A DNA stretch of 64,000 nt from UBA2336 sp964419145 (GCA_964419145.1 CAYQOM010000004.1:62001-126000); one strand, 5' to 3'; positions 16,920 to 26,499 are shown, counted from the first letter of the stretch. Numbers and translations: made by a program. The notes: generated by a model from the letters alone, not told the origin.

Positions 16920-18101
16920 TTATGCTGCTTTAGCTTCTATATTCTTACTATCTTCTGTACGCATTGTTTTCTGCGACCATGTTTCATCCTGTTCACCACG
17001 ACTTACACTGAGTATAATTCCAAGTGAAAGACCGGTAAATACCATGGACGTTCCACCCATACTGATGAGGGGTAACGGTTGGCCGGTAATCGGGCCCAAT
17101 CCAACCACAACACCCATGTTGATCATGGCCTGACAGACGATATCAAAACTCAATCCTGCTGAAAGTAATCCCGCAAAAGCTCGCTCACTGTTATAAGCTG
17201 CCTTCATTCCACGATGCAGCAGTACGAGGTAAAGCATCAACACCACAATACCGCCCAACATGCCGTACTCTTCAATGACAATGGCATACACAAAATCGGA
17301 ATACGGGTGTGGCAAAATGTTTCGTTGATCGCTGTTACCCGGTCCTTTACCGGCAATGCCACCAGTAGCAATGGCGATATGCGCATGCTTTGCCTGAAAG
17401 GGCAATTCCTTTTCTCCCTGCACATATCCCACAAAATCATTCACGCGGTTCATCACTGTTCCGCCACGAACACCAAACTTGAATGCCAATGCTCCAAAGA
17501 GTATCCCTACGAACATCAACATAGCCAGGTACTTGGTTGGCACACGACCGATGAACATGATGAGCATACAGGTGAGCAGTAACAACACAGCAGTAGACAT
17601 GTTGGTCAATGCAATCAACCCACATACAATACCACACCAGAACAGAATGGGAATTAATGACTCTTTAATATCATCAATGTTTTGCTGACGCTTGGAAAGC
17701 ATACTGGCCAGGTTTACAATAAGTGCTAAGCTGGCGAAGTCGGAAGGCTGAAATGAGCCGAAGAACGGAACCTGAATCCAACGTGAAGCTTCGTTGATTT
17801 CAGTACCATTCTTGAATGTATAGATTAACAATGGAATACTTATCCATAAAGCAATACGTGAAAGCTTGGAATAGTATCGGTAATCCACACGATGGGCAAA
17901 CCACATGGCCGTTAAACCGATAATCATATGTAACGTATGAGTAAATAAATATTTCTCCGGGCTAACCGCACGCTTGAAGGCGAGGGTACCAATAGATGAA
18001 TACACCACCAGAATGCTGATCATGGATAAGATGAACACCACGGCCCAAATCACCCGATCGCCTTGCAGATTTTCATCTACCCATGTTTTTACTTTGTTCA
18101 T
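16920..18101 (-). CDS. ftsW: septal peptidoglycan glycosyltransferase FtsW (SEDS)
   Basis: Polytopic SEDS-family glycan polymerase working with the class B PBP encoded upstream. About ten membrane segments; family landmarks are visible, such as FFGSFQPSDFASLALI, KGPGNSDQRNILPHPYSDFVYAIVIEEYGMLGG (read from about 253) and the C-terminal GLGPITGQPLPLISMGGTSM. Length 393 is typical. The start overlaps the murD stop by 4 bases. Confidence 0.95.
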   Translation of the reverse strand: MNKVKTWVDENLQGDRVIWAVVFILSMISILVVYSSIGTLAFKRAVSPEKYLFTHTLHMIIGLTAMWFAHRVDYRYYSKLSRIALWISIPLLIYTFKNGTEINEASRWIQVPFFGSFQPSDFASLALIVNLASMLSKRQQNIDDIKESLIPILFWCGIVCGLIALTNMSTAVLLLLTCMLIMFIGRVPTKYLAMLMFVGILFGALAFKFGVRGGTVMNRVNDFVGYVQGEKELPFQAKHAHIAIATGGIAGKGPGNSDQRNILPHPYSDFVYAIVIEEYGMLGGIVVLMLYLVLLHRGMKAAYNSERAFAGLLSAGLSFDIVCQAMINMGVVVGLGPITGQPLPLISMGGTSMVFTGLSLGIILSVSRGEQDETWSQKTMRTEDSKNIEAKAA

Positions 18102-19453
18102 GCCAATTGATTTTCTACTTCCTTCTTTAAATCCAAAACTGCTTTACGAAACTGATCGCCCCTGTCTTCGTAATTTTTAAACAAGTCAAAACTTGCGCAG
18201 GCTGGCGAAAGCAACACCACATCACCAGGGTGCGCTTCGTGCAATGCCAATCGTACCAGCTCCGAAACCTGTTGTGTTTCCTGAATACGTTTTACAATTC
18301 CACCGAAAAAATTTTTCAGCTTAGCGTTTTCTGTACCCAGACAAATCAAGGCTTTCACCTTCTTGCTCACCTGATCTTTCACCAGGTTGTAATCATTACC
18401 CTTATCGATACCACCTGCGATCCAGATCAATGGCTGATCATAACTGCCGAGGGCATACACCACCGAATCGACATTGGTTGCTTTTGAATCGTTGATAAAA
18501 TCTACACCGTTAATCGTGGCGATATATTCCAACCGATGTGGAGCATTCTTAAAGGTTTTCAGTCCTTCACGAATCGCCTTCACCTTTGCCCCAGCCAGGT
18601 ACGCTGCCGAAACTGCCGCCATGGTATTGATCAAATTATGCGGGCCTTTCAACGTGGTTTCTGATTGCGCAATCTCAAAAGCTTCATCAAATGAAAAGCA
18701 CATGCGATTGCCATCGAATTTCACTTTTGCTTCTGATTTCAAACTGATACTTACCAAATGTGGGGTTGGTTTTTGTTTGTTGATTTCAGCAGCAATCCTA
18801 TCATCATCGGCACAGTAAATGAAGTGATCAGCAGTGTCCATGTTTTGAACGAGTCGAAACTTGGAAGCCACGTAGTTTTCCATTTTATAATCGTACCGAT
18901 CAAGATGATCGGGTGTAATGTTGAGCAGCACACCGATGGCCGGCTTGAATGTTTTCGTTCCATCCAACTGGAAGCTGGAAATCTCCAGCACGTACCAGTC
19001 GTGGTTACCGTGGGCAATTTTACCTGCCAGACTTTCACCTACATTGCCAGCCAGGGCCACACTGAATCCAGCACTCTTTAATAAATGATAGGCTAACAGT
19101 GTGGTGGTAGTTTTTCCATTTGTTCCGGTAATGGCAATCACCTTACCTTGAATAAAGCGGAAGGCAAATTCGATCTCATCAATTACCTCAATTCCCTTTG
19201 CTTTAAGCTTTGAAACGATTTCCGCTTTATCCGGAATTCCTGGGCTCTTGATCACCAGAGAAGCAGCCAACAGTCTTTCTTCAGAATGTCCGCCTTCTTC
19301 AAATGCTATTTTATTCCGGACAAGTTCATCACGGTACTTATCCTTCATTGCTCCTTTATCCGAGACAAAAACCTCGTATCCCTTTGCTTTTGCAAGTAAG
19401 GCTGCGCCTGTACCGCTTTCTCCTGCACCCAATATGACTATGCGCTTGCTCAT
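18098..19453 (-). CDS. murD: UDP-N-acetylmuramoyl-L-alanine-D-glutamate ligase
   Basis: Cytoplasmic Mur ligase adding D-glutamate. I place the start at the ATG at 19453 (MSKRIVILGAGESGTG), giving 451 residues; an in-frame extension upstream lies inside mraY and is not needed. That ATG overlaps the mraY stop by 4 bases. ATP loop VIAITGTNGKTTTTLLAYHLL is near 110, and the DFINDSKATNVDSV motif near 315. Confidence 0.96.
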   Translation of the reverse strand: MSKRIVILGAGESGTGAALLAKAKGYEVFVSDKGAMKDKYRDELVRNKIAFEEGGHSEERLLAASLVIKSPGIPDKAEIVSKLKAKGIEVIDEIEFAFRFIQGKVIAITGTNGKTTTTLLAYHLLKSAGFSVALAGNVGESLAGKIAHGNHDWYVLEISSFQLDGTKTFKPAIGVLLNITPDHLDRYDYKMENYVASKFRLVQNMDTADHFIYCADDDRIAAEINKQKPTPHLVSISLKSEAKVKFDGNRMCFSFDEAFEIAQSETTLKGPHNLINTMAAVSAAYLAGAKVKAIREGLKTFKNAPHRLEYIATINGVDFINDSKATNVDSVVYALGSYDQPLIWIAGGIDKGNDYNLVKDQVSKKVKALICLGTENAKLKNFFGGIVKRIQETQQVSELVRLALHEAHPGDVVLLSPACASFDLFKNYEDRGDQFRKAVLDLKKEVENQLA

Positions 19454-20694
19454 CGTAGTTTCAAGGTTGCCAGACTGAGAATTGCCAACAGTATACCCAC
19501 AATCCAAAACCGGGTTACGATTTTGGCTTCATGTAAATTCTTTTTCTGATAGTGATGATGAAGGGGTGACATCAGAAATATTCTTCTGCCTTCACCATAT
19601 TTCTTCTTGGTGTATTTGAAATACGACACCTGAAGAATCACTGAAAGATTTTCAATGAGGAAAATGCCGCAGATTACCGGTATCAATAATTCCTTGCGTA
19701 CAGCCAGTGCCAACACAGCAATGATACCTCCAATGGTAAGGCTACCCGTATCGCCCATAAACACCTGTGCCGGAAATGCGTTGTACCACAAAAATCCAAG
19801 GCATGCTCCCACCAATGCGGTGGTAAAAATTACCAACTCGCTCAGGTTGGGTATGTACATGATGTTGAGGTAGCTGGAAAAGTCGACACGACCGGAGAGG
19901 TACGCAAAGATGGCCAGCGTGAGTGCAATGATTCCGGAAGTTCCGGCAGCCAGTCCGTCAATACCATCAGTTATGTTCGCCCCATTGGAAACTGCTGTTA
20001 CTACTACAATTACCACCAATGTGTAGGTAATCCAGGTATAATCAGCTGGAAGAAATGGAAGCAGGTTTTTGTAATCAAACTCGTTATTTTTTAAGAATGG
20101 AATAGTCGTACTAGTCGACTTCACATCTTTATATCTCAACAATGTTTCTGGTTCCTGTTCTTCTTCCTGAGTGAATGTGAGTGCGCTGATGCTCGCCAAT
20201 GAATCGGGTTGTACTTCGCGTACCACCACTTCATCGTGAAAATAAAGCGTAAGTCCAACGATCAGACCAAGCCCGACCTGGCCCACAATTTTGAAACGAC
20301 CTGCTAATCCTTCCTTATCCTTCTTGAATACTTTAATGTAGTCGTCCAAAAATCCGATCACACCCAACCACACAGTTGCCACAATCAACAGAATCACATA
20401 GATGTTATCTAACCGTGCAAACAACAATGTTGGAATCAGAATAGCGGCTATGATAATCAGTCCACCCATGGTAGGTGTTCCTTTCTTTTGTAGCTGTCCT
20501 TCAAGACCCAGATCGCGGATATCTTCACCTACCTGCTTTCTCCGCAAAAAATTGATCAGGGTCTTTCCGAACGTAATGGTAATGAGTAACGAGAAAAATG
20601 CTGCCATACCTGCACGGAAAGAGATGTACTTGAACACCCCTGCGCCCATCAGGTCGAATTGCTTGTCTAAATAATCAAATAGATAGTACAGCAT
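19450..20694 (-). CDS. mraY: phospho-MurNAc-pentapeptide transferase MraY
   Basis: Membrane enzyme forming lipid I. Conserved cytoplasmic motifs are present: KKGTPTMGGLIII near 70, the DDYIKVFKKDKEGLAGRFK region near 118, NGANITDGIDGLAAG near 236, FMGDTGSLTIGG near 313, and MSPLHHHYQKK near 375. Length 414 exceeds the usual 360; the extra part is a polar, Glu-rich insert at about residues 155-215 between two membrane segments, a form I associate with Bacteroidota. 4 bases after murE. Confidence 0.96.
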   Translation of the reverse strand: MLYYLFDYLDKQFDLMGAGVFKYISFRAGMAAFFSLLITITFGKTLINFLRRKQVGEDIRDLGLEGQLQKKGTPTMGGLIIIAAILIPTLLFARLDNIYVILLIVATVWLGVIGFLDDYIKVFKKDKEGLAGRFKIVGQVGLGLIVGLTLYFHDEVVVREVQPDSLASISALTFTQEEEQEPETLLRYKDVKSTSTTIPFLKNNEFDYKNLLPFLPADYTWITYTLVVIVVVTAVSNGANITDGIDGLAAGTSGIIALTLAIFAYLSGRVDFSSYLNIMYIPNLSELVIFTTALVGACLGFLWYNAFPAQVFMGDTGSLTIGGIIAVLALAVRKELLIPVICGIFLIENLSVILQVSYFKYTKKKYGEGRRIFLMSPLHHHYQKKNLHEAKIVTRFWIVGILLAILSLATLKLR

Positions 20695-20698
20695 TCTC

Positions 20699-22162
20699 TT
20701 AATTCGCTACAAGTTTTAACATGCGTTCTACTACTTCGCGGTCATCAAAAGGATGTTTCACGCCTTTGATTTCCTGGTATGTTTCATGGCCCTTACCGGC
20801 TACCAATACAATATCTTTGGGATTAGCCATCATGCATGCGGTTTTAATGGCTTCCTCGCGGTCGGGAATCACTAATGTCTTTCGTGCATCACTTGGGCCA
20901 ATACCCGACTGCATCTCACGAATAATTTCCATGGGATCTTCATCGCGCGGATTATCCGAAGTCAGTACCACTTTATCGCTAAAGCGAACGGCAATGCTGG
21001 CCATCAATGGCCGCTTGGTTTTATCGCGATTTCCTCCGCAGCCAACCACAGTAATTACCTGTTCATTTCCACTGCGGAACTGCTTGATGGTCTCCAGTAC
21101 ATTTTTAAGTGCATCGGGTGTATGGGCATAATCCACGATGGCGGTAATCTTTGATCCGCGACCAATCAGCTCAAAGCGGCCAACTGCTCCTTGCATGGAA
21201 GAAAGAACAGTTAACACGCGATCAGAATCCTGATCCAACAACATAGCAGCACCAAATACTGCGAGAATATTATAAGCATTGAAGTCACCAATCAGCTTGA
21301 ACCAAACCGGCTTTTGCATCATTTCCATCTCCAACCCTTCAATGGTGTTGGAGAGCATCTTGCCTTTGAAGTCGGTGAGCTTACGCAAACCAAAGGTGTA
21401 CTTCGTAGCTTTCGTGTTCTGCAGCATCACCATACCGCGCTTATCATCTGCATTCACCAGAGCAAATGCCTCGCTGCTTAAGCCATCAAAAAATTTCTTC
21501 TTGGCCTTGATGTAATTTTCAAAGGTCTTGTGATAGTCGAGATGGTCGTGGGTGATGTTGGTGAAGATTGCTCCCGCAAATTGCAATCCAGCAATCCGAT
21601 CCTGGTCGATGGCATGAGAACTCACTTCCATGAACGCATAGTTGCATCCGGCATCAACCATATCTTTTAAAAGCTGGTTGAGTTGAACAGGGTCAGGTGT
21701 GGTGTGTGTTGATGGCAACACCTGATCAATTATCCGGTACTCAACAGTAGAAATAAGTCCGCAGCGATGCCCCAACGTGCCGAACAGCTTATAGAGCAAC
21801 GTAGCTACCGTAGTTTTACCGTTTGTACCGGTTACACCGACCAGCTTCAGTTTTTGTGACGGGTTGCCAAAAAAGTTAGCAGCAATAATTCCCAGCGATT
21901 GCGCGCTATTTTTAACTGTGACGTAGGTTGCTTTTTCATATATGGTGTCAGGTAATTTTTCACAAACAATTGCGCTTGCCCCCAAATCCACCGCTCTGGA
22001 AATAAACTCGTGCCCGTCAGACTGAGTGCCCTTCACCGCCACAAACAGAAATCCCGGTTGCACTTTGCGCGAATCAAAGCACACGCCTTTCACCTCAACA
22101 TCCATGTTGCCATAGGTTGAGGTTAGGGATACTCTGTACAATATGTCTTTCAGCTCAGCCAT
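20699..22162 (-). CDS. murE: UDP-MurNAc-tripeptide synthetase MurE
   Basis: Mur ligase adding the third residue, expected to be meso-diaminopimelate: the substrate-recognition segment SDNPRDEDPMEII near residue 405 carries the DNPR motif of DAP-type enzymes. ATP loop GVTGTNGKTTVATLLYKLF near 113; STHTTPDPVQL near 155. Length 487 is standard. Its ATG overlaps the ftsI stop by 1 base (TAATG). Confidence 0.96.
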   Translation of the reverse strand: MAELKDILYRVSLTSTYGNMDVEVKGVCFDSRKVQPGFLFVAVKGTQSDGHEFISRAVDLGASAIVCEKLPDTIYEKATYVTVKNSAQSLGIIAANFFGNPSQKLKLVGVTGTNGKTTVATLLYKLFGTLGHRCGLISTVEYRIIDQVLPSTHTTPDPVQLNQLLKDMVDAGCNYAFMEVSSHAIDQDRIAGLQFAGAIFTNITHDHLDYHKTFENYIKAKKKFFDGLSSEAFALVNADDKRGMVMLQNTKATKYTFGLRKLTDFKGKMLSNTIEGLEMEMMQKPVWFKLIGDFNAYNILAVFGAAMLLDQDSDRVLTVLSSMQGAVGRFELIGRGSKITAIVDYAHTPDALKNVLETIKQFRSGNEQVITVVGCGGNRDKTKRPLMASIAVRFSDKVVLTSDNPRDEDPMEIIREMQSGIGPSDARKTLVIPDREEAIKTACMMANPKDIVLVAGKGHETYQEIKGVKHPFDDREVVERMLKLVAN

Positions 22163-24249
22163 TAACCCAGTTGTATATAAATGCGATCTCCTTTTGAAAC
22201 TTTTCTTCCTGCTGTAAGCGATTGGCTCACCACCCTTCCTTTTCCTTCGTATATCACCGTCAACCCGGATTGCTCTAATAAATAGAGTGCATCACGGAAG
22301 GTCATGCCCTGCACATCGGGCACAATACCCTGACCAATTGTATTCTTACGCCAGTTGATGGAATTACCTTTGATTGAAGTACGCACCCAATCCTCCTCCG
22401 ATGAAGAATGGTTGGAGATGCCCAACTCGTTGCACAGCATCGTCAGTTCTTCCTGATTACCTGCACGAATTACCGGGAAGATGCCGGGTTCTACATATTT
22501 CTTCTCCATCGCCTGGTGCAGGTTGATGTCGCGCGAAAAGATATTGTCAGCAATTTCCTTGAATACTGGTGCAGCTACATTACTGCCATACTGGTGCCAG
22601 CCGCGTGGATTTTTAATCAGCACAATAGCCGAATATTTTGGCTCATGTGCCGGGAAGTAGCCTACAAATGAGGTAATGTATTTTTTCGTATACCGGCCAT
22701 TCTCGAGTATCTGCGCAGTTCCGGTTTTACCCGCGATGCGATAATGTGTTCCACGGATGCCTTTTGCTGTTCCGTTTTCCACAACACCTTCCAACATCAT
22801 CTTCAATTTATTCAATGTCTTGCCGGAACAGATTTTACCTACAATCACTTCAGTTGAGAAATTCTCCTTTTCACTATCTGCACGTTTCACCGACTCAACA
22901 AATACCGGCTTGATCATTTTACCGTTGTTGGCCACGGCATTGTACATGGTTAGGGTGTGCAGCGGAGTAATTTCAATACCATAACCGTATGCCATCCATG
23001 GCAAGCTGATGCCACTCCAACCCTTCTGACCCGGCCACTTGAATTTCGGTTGAGGTTCACCAGAAATTTGGATGCCTAGCGGCTGATGAAGTTTTAAACG
23101 CTCCACATGATCCATGAATTTCTGCGGACGTGTACCGAAATTTTTATCGGCCAGCTTGGCCATGGCCACGTTGGAAGAATGTTCAAATGCTTCCCGAATG
23201 GTGATCTTGCCCAATCCACCTTCTTCATGATCGCGCACCCTGTTCTTATAGAACATGTGCTCTCCATTTCCGGTATCAATGCTATCGGTTAACTCAATGT
23301 TGCTGTCTTCCAGCAAGGCCATCATGGTGATTAGCTTAAATGTGGAGCCAGGTTCGAACAAACCACCGGCTGCAAAATTGAATTTCTCGTAAAAGTTTCC
23401 GTTACCATCGCTGCTGAGGTTGGCAATGGCCTTCACCGCACCGGTCTTCACCTCCATTACCACAACCAAGCCATCATCGGCATTATGTTGGCGCATCGCT
23501 TTATGTAATGCGGTCTCAGCTACATCCTGCAGGTTGATGTCAATGGTGGTTTGTAAATCTAAACCGTTAGTAGCCTTAATGTTTTCACGATCAAACACGG
23601 GCTTCCATACCCCACCAGCAATTTTCTGGTAGTAGGCATATCCATCCTGCCCGCTTAACTGATCATTGAAGCTGTACTCCAGTCCGGCTCCCTTTTCATT
23701 TTCATTTACAAACCCGATGGTACGCCTGCTCAGGTTGGCAAACGGACGATAACGCACATCCACTTTTTCAAAAATGACACCTCCGCGTAAACGTCCTTCA
23801 CGAAAGATGGGCCATTCGGCCATCATCTTCTTATCCTGATAACCAATTTGCTTGCGGTTGATGATGATGTATTGCTTGCCTGCCTTACGCGCATCAATCA
23901 GCAAGCGCTTGTATTCGAGGTAAGGCTTGTCTCTATAAAAAGCAGACAACTTACGCGCGAGCGAATCCACACCGGCATCAAATATTTTTTCATTGGGTAA
24001 CGTGGCATCAAAGGCCACTTTGTAAAATGGTAGTGATGTGGCCAACAGGCTTCCATTATCCGAATAGATGTTGCCCCGGGTAGCTTTTACTTTTTTATAA
24101 TCGAAAGAAATCTGTTCACCCATCGTTACCCACTTTTCGCCTTGCACCATTTGAATGTGGTTGATTTTCACTACCACAGCAATGGCGAAGAGCAGCACAA
24201 ACAAAAAGGCTACCCGAACACGCAGTAATATGGATTTCTTAATATTCAC
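22162..24249 (-). CDS. ftsI: septal class B penicillin-binding protein with PASTA domain
   Basis: Transpeptidase of the divisome. N-terminal membrane anchor (about residues 8-27), PBP dimerisation domain, and transpeptidase domain with catalytic STFK near residue 301, SSN near 357 and KTGTA near 509. The C-terminal 65 residues form a PASTA domain (VPDVQGMTFRDALYLLEQSG), which binds wall fragments or muropeptides. Length 695. The start overlaps the ftsL end by 11 bases. Confidence 0.95.
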   Translation of the reverse strand: MNIKKSILLRVRVAFLFVLLFAIAVVVKINHIQMVQGEKWVTMGEQISFDYKKVKATRGNIYSDNGSLLATSLPFYKVAFDATLPNEKIFDAGVDSLARKLSAFYRDKPYLEYKRLLIDARKAGKQYIIINRKQIGYQDKKMMAEWPIFREGRLRGGVIFEKVDVRYRPFANLSRRTIGFVNENEKGAGLEYSFNDQLSGQDGYAYYQKIAGGVWKPVFDRENIKATNGLDLQTTIDINLQDVAETALHKAMRQHNADDGLVVVMEVKTGAVKAIANLSSDGNGNFYEKFNFAAGGLFEPGSTFKLITMMALLEDSNIELTDSIDTGNGEHMFYKNRVRDHEEGGLGKITIREAFEHSSNVAMAKLADKNFGTRPQKFMDHVERLKLHQPLGIQISGEPQPKFKWPGQKGWSGISLPWMAYGYGIEITPLHTLTMYNAVANNGKMIKPVFVESVKRADSEKENFSTEVIVGKICSGKTLNKLKMMLEGVVENGTAKGIRGTHYRIAGKTGTAQILENGRYTKKYITSFVGYFPAHEPKYSAIVLIKNPRGWHQYGSNVAAPVFKEIADNIFSRDINLHQAMEKKYVEPGIFPVIRAGNQEELTMLCNELGISNHSSSEEDWVRTSIKGNSINWRKNTIGQGIVPDVQGMTFRDALYLLEQSGLTVIYEGKGRVVSQSLTAGRKVSKGDRIYIQLG

Positions 24250-24625
24250 TTTTCTTCACAACAATTTTATAGGGCGGACGAAGTGTTTCCTTTAATCCAT
24301 ACGGACTCACCTTACGCGCCACTTCCGATTGCTTGCTGGCAAACATCAGATCAGCCTTCATGGTGGTGTAGTCCGCACGTAGATCCTCTACTTCGGCCTG
24401 TACATCGTTTATTTTTCTAACAGTCTTTTCTGCGTAGTGTGTGTTGCTGATGTACAGCAAACCCAGCACCATCACGAAAATCATCTTCGGCAAGTGTTTA
24501 ACCGGAAAGCCTTCTTCAAAGTAATTCTCCAGCTTTAACTTCTTTTCCAATCCGGAAAACACACCACTGCCATTACTTGATGAGCTTTTTACTTTTGGTT
24601 CGATTCTGAATTTATTGTCTGCCAT
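24239..24625 (-). CDS. ftsL: FtsL-like division protein
   Basis: Small bitopic protein in the FtsL position between rsmH and ftsI. From the ATG at 24625 it is 128 residues: a cytoplasmic tail of about 45, one membrane segment (KMIFVMVLGLLYISN) and an extracytoplasmic coiled coil (about 65-105, KTVRKINDVQAEVEDLRADY). Sequence alone would not prove FtsL; topology plus position do. An ATG 18 bases upstream is possible but less likely. Confidence 0.82.
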   Translation of the reverse strand: MADNKFRIEPKVKSSSSNGSGVFSGLEKKLKLENYFEEGFPVKHLPKMIFVMVLGLLYISNTHYAEKTVRKINDVQAEVEDLRADYTTMKADLMFASKQSEVARKVSPYGLKETLRPPYKIVVKKSEY

Positions 24626-24663
24626 AACCTCATTCCAACCCATCTCCTAAGGAGAGGAAGATT

Positions 24664-25593
24664 TTAGAGTTTTGTTGCTATTCTCAATTTTGCACTTCGT
24701 GCTCTTTTGTTTTCGTTTACTTCATCTGCTGAAGCTTCAATCGGTTTCCGGTTTACAGCTTCAAAGGGCTTCAGTATGTTTCCGTAAAAATCTTTCTCCA
24801 CCTCACCGTACACTTTGCCCTTGTTTATAAAATTTTTTACCATTCTGTCTTCCAGCGAGTGGTACGACATCACCACCAATCGCCCGCCCGGCTCCATCAC
24901 TTCGCCCGCCTGGTGCAAAAAATCTTCCAGCGCCTGCATTTCGTTATTCACTTCAATGCGCAACGCCTGAAACACCTGGGCGAAGTATTTATTTTCTTTT
25001 CCACGCGGAGCAAACCGGCTTAACAACTGTTTTAAATCTTCGGTACGCGTAATTTTTTTTCCAACACGTTCCTGAACAATGGCCTTGGCAACGGTGCGGG
25101 CATTTTTTATTTCGCCATACATGCCCAGAATTTTATGCAGCGCAGCTTCATCGTATTCGTTTACCACACTTGCCGCGGTTACCGAACTGTTCTTGTCCAT
25201 CCGCATATCCAGTGGTCCCTCATATCGGGTTGAAAATCCGCGTGTCGGCTCATCAATCTGATGTGAAGAAATTCCAAGATCGGCCAGTATGCCATTTACT
25301 TTGGTTACTCCATTCAACTTCAGGAACTTTTTCAGGTACCTGAAATTGGCGTGACAGAATGTAAAAGAACGGTGCGCGATTTTTTCTGCCTCGCGCCTGG
25401 CATCGTCATCCTGATCGAAGGCAATCAACCGACCGCCTTTTATGTGTTCCAACATAGCCAGGCTATGTCCACCACCACCGAAAGTCGCATCTACGTACGT
25501 TCCTTCGGGATTTATCTGTAGTGCTTCTATGCACTCCTTCAACATGACCGGCTTATGATAGCCGCCAGTTTCGAGTTTCGAGTTGCCAGTCAT
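24664..25593 (-). CDS. rsmH: 16S rRNA m4C1402 methyltransferase RsmH
   Basis: SAM-dependent methyltransferase acting on 16S rRNA C1402. Landmarks: YHKPVMLKECIEAL at residues 12-25, GTYVDATFGGGGHSLAML near 31, ADLGISSHQIDEPTRGFS near 105, and VMSYHSLEDRMVKNF near 240. The conserved region begins only at residue 12; residues 1-11 (MTGNSKLETGG) are encoded by a repeat-like stretch that flanks the neighbouring four-helix-bundle gene. The ATG overlaps that gene's stop (ATGA), so translation is coupled. Confidence 0.95.
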   Translation of the reverse strand: MTGNSKLETGGYHKPVMLKECIEALQINPEGTYVDATFGGGGHSLAMLEHIKGGRLIAFDQDDDARREAEKIAHRSFTFCHANFRYLKKFLKLNGVTKVNGILADLGISSHQIDEPTRGFSTRYEGPLDMRMDKNSSVTAASVVNEYDEAALHKILGMYGEIKNARTVAKAIVQERVGKKITRTEDLKQLLSRFAPRGKENKYFAQVFQALRIEVNNEMQALEDFLHQAGEVMEPGGRLVVMSYHSLEDRMVKNFINKGKVYGEVEKDFYGNILKPFEAVNRKPIEASADEVNENKRARSAKLRIATKL

Positions 25594-25946
25594 CCCTTCC
25601 TGACTGTTTGAATAAATGATTGAATCATTTTCTGTTCCTCATCTATACTTGCCAGCAACTCTTTTCTCAACTGGCTCGCACCATAATTCAGCATGTCAAT
25701 GATCAGTACTTGTGTTTCCAACTCGTAAGCCGATCCTAACGAGTATTCCAGAAACTGTACGTACTCCTTCTTACTGCTTTTTGCACTGCCTTCTGCAATG
25801 TTTGAAGGAATTGAAACTGCGGCCCGGGTTGTTTGGCTCTTCAAACCAAACTGCTCTTCCTTTGGAAGCTCTCTTGCTAACCTATAGGTCATCGCTACCA
25901 GGTTCATTCCATTTTGCCAGATCTTCAGCTTCTTAAAGTTTTTCAT
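25590..25946 (-). CDS. four-helix-bundle protein (23S rRNA intervening-sequence protein family)
   Basis: 118 residues, all helix. It matches the family first seen in 23S rRNA intervening sequences: LKIWQNGMNLVAMTYRLARELPKEE, then SQTTRAAVSIPSNIAEGSA, then YVQFLEYSLGSAYELETQVLI. Family members form pentameric bundles; related proteins assist diversity-generating retroelements, but no reverse transcriptase is here and the role is unknown. It is unusual inside a dcw cluster, between mraZ and rsmH. Short repetitive stretches on both sides suggest it entered as a small mobile cassette. Confidence 0.88.
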   Translation of the reverse strand: MKNFKKLKIWQNGMNLVAMTYRLARELPKEEQFGLKSQTTRAAVSIPSNIAEGSAKSSKKEYVQFLEYSLGSAYELETQVLIIDMLNYGASQLRKELLASIDEEQKMIQSFIQTVRKG

Positions 25947-25983
25947 TCGATATATCTCGAAGCCATAAGCTCATAGCTTGTAG

Positions 25984-26424
25984 CTATTGATCTAAATACT
26001 TCTGCGCCAGCTTCGACAACTCACTTGGGTCTGCGATCAGGTGCTTCTCATAGAGCGCGGGATTCCAGATCTCAACTTTGTTACCCATACCTACCAGCAT
26101 CACATCCTTTTCGAGTTGGGCATAGGTGAGCATGTTTTTGGGGAGTAAAAAGCGACCGTTGCTGTCTAACTCAACTGTGGCCGTGCCACTGAAAAAGTTG
26201 CGCTGAAGCGTACGGTACTCCTCATTGAACTCGCTTAATCCGGAAATTTTGGAGAACACCTTCTTGAATTCCACCATGGGGTAGAGTATGAGGCAACGCT
26301 CAAAGCCCCTGCGCAATACCAGCTCGCTGTCCCCTTCGGGCAGTTGAGCCTTTACGCGCGCAGGCAGAACCAATCTGCCTTTGGCATCAAGCTTACTTTC
26401 ATATTCACTGGTGAAAAAGGTCAT
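25984..26424 (-). CDS. mraZ: transcriptional regulator MraZ
   Basis: DNA-binding protein of the AbrB-like fold with two repeats: first SEYESKLDAKGRLVLPARVKA (residues 6-25), second GTATVELDSNGRFLLPKNML (about 76-95). Length 146 is normal. MraZ rings bind tandem TGGG-containing boxes upstream of their own gene and regulate the dcw cluster; three such boxes precede this gene. First gene of the cluster. Confidence 0.95.
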   Translation of the reverse strand: MTFFTSEYESKLDAKGRLVLPARVKAQLPEGDSELVLRRGFERCLILYPMVEFKKVFSKISGLSEFNEEYRTLQRNFFSGTATVELDSNGRFLLPKNMLTYAQLEKDVMLVGMGNKVEIWNPALYEKHLIADPSELSKLAQKYLDQ

Positions 26425-26473
26425 TGACGTAGTGGTTGTCTATTCCTTAATAACAAACGTAAGTAATTTTCTT

Positions 26474-26499
26474 CCACTTCCAACCACTTTCACCCACTT
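26474..26499 (-). promoter_or_regulatory. MraZ operator, three boxes
   Basis: CCACTT occurs at 26474, 26484 and 26494, i.e. AAGTGG on the coding strand at an exact 10-bp period, each followed by a G- or T-rich base (AAGTGGGTGA, AAGTGGTTGG, AAGTGGAAGA). This is the known arrangement of MraZ boxes, one per helical turn. They lie 50-75 bases before the mraZ start codon, fitting autoregulation of the dcw operon. Confidence 0.85.

Noticed and set aside
25590..25946. Four-helix-bundle gene as the Avd accessory of a diversity-generating retroelement
   Set aside because: No reverse transcriptase, template or variable repeat is present.
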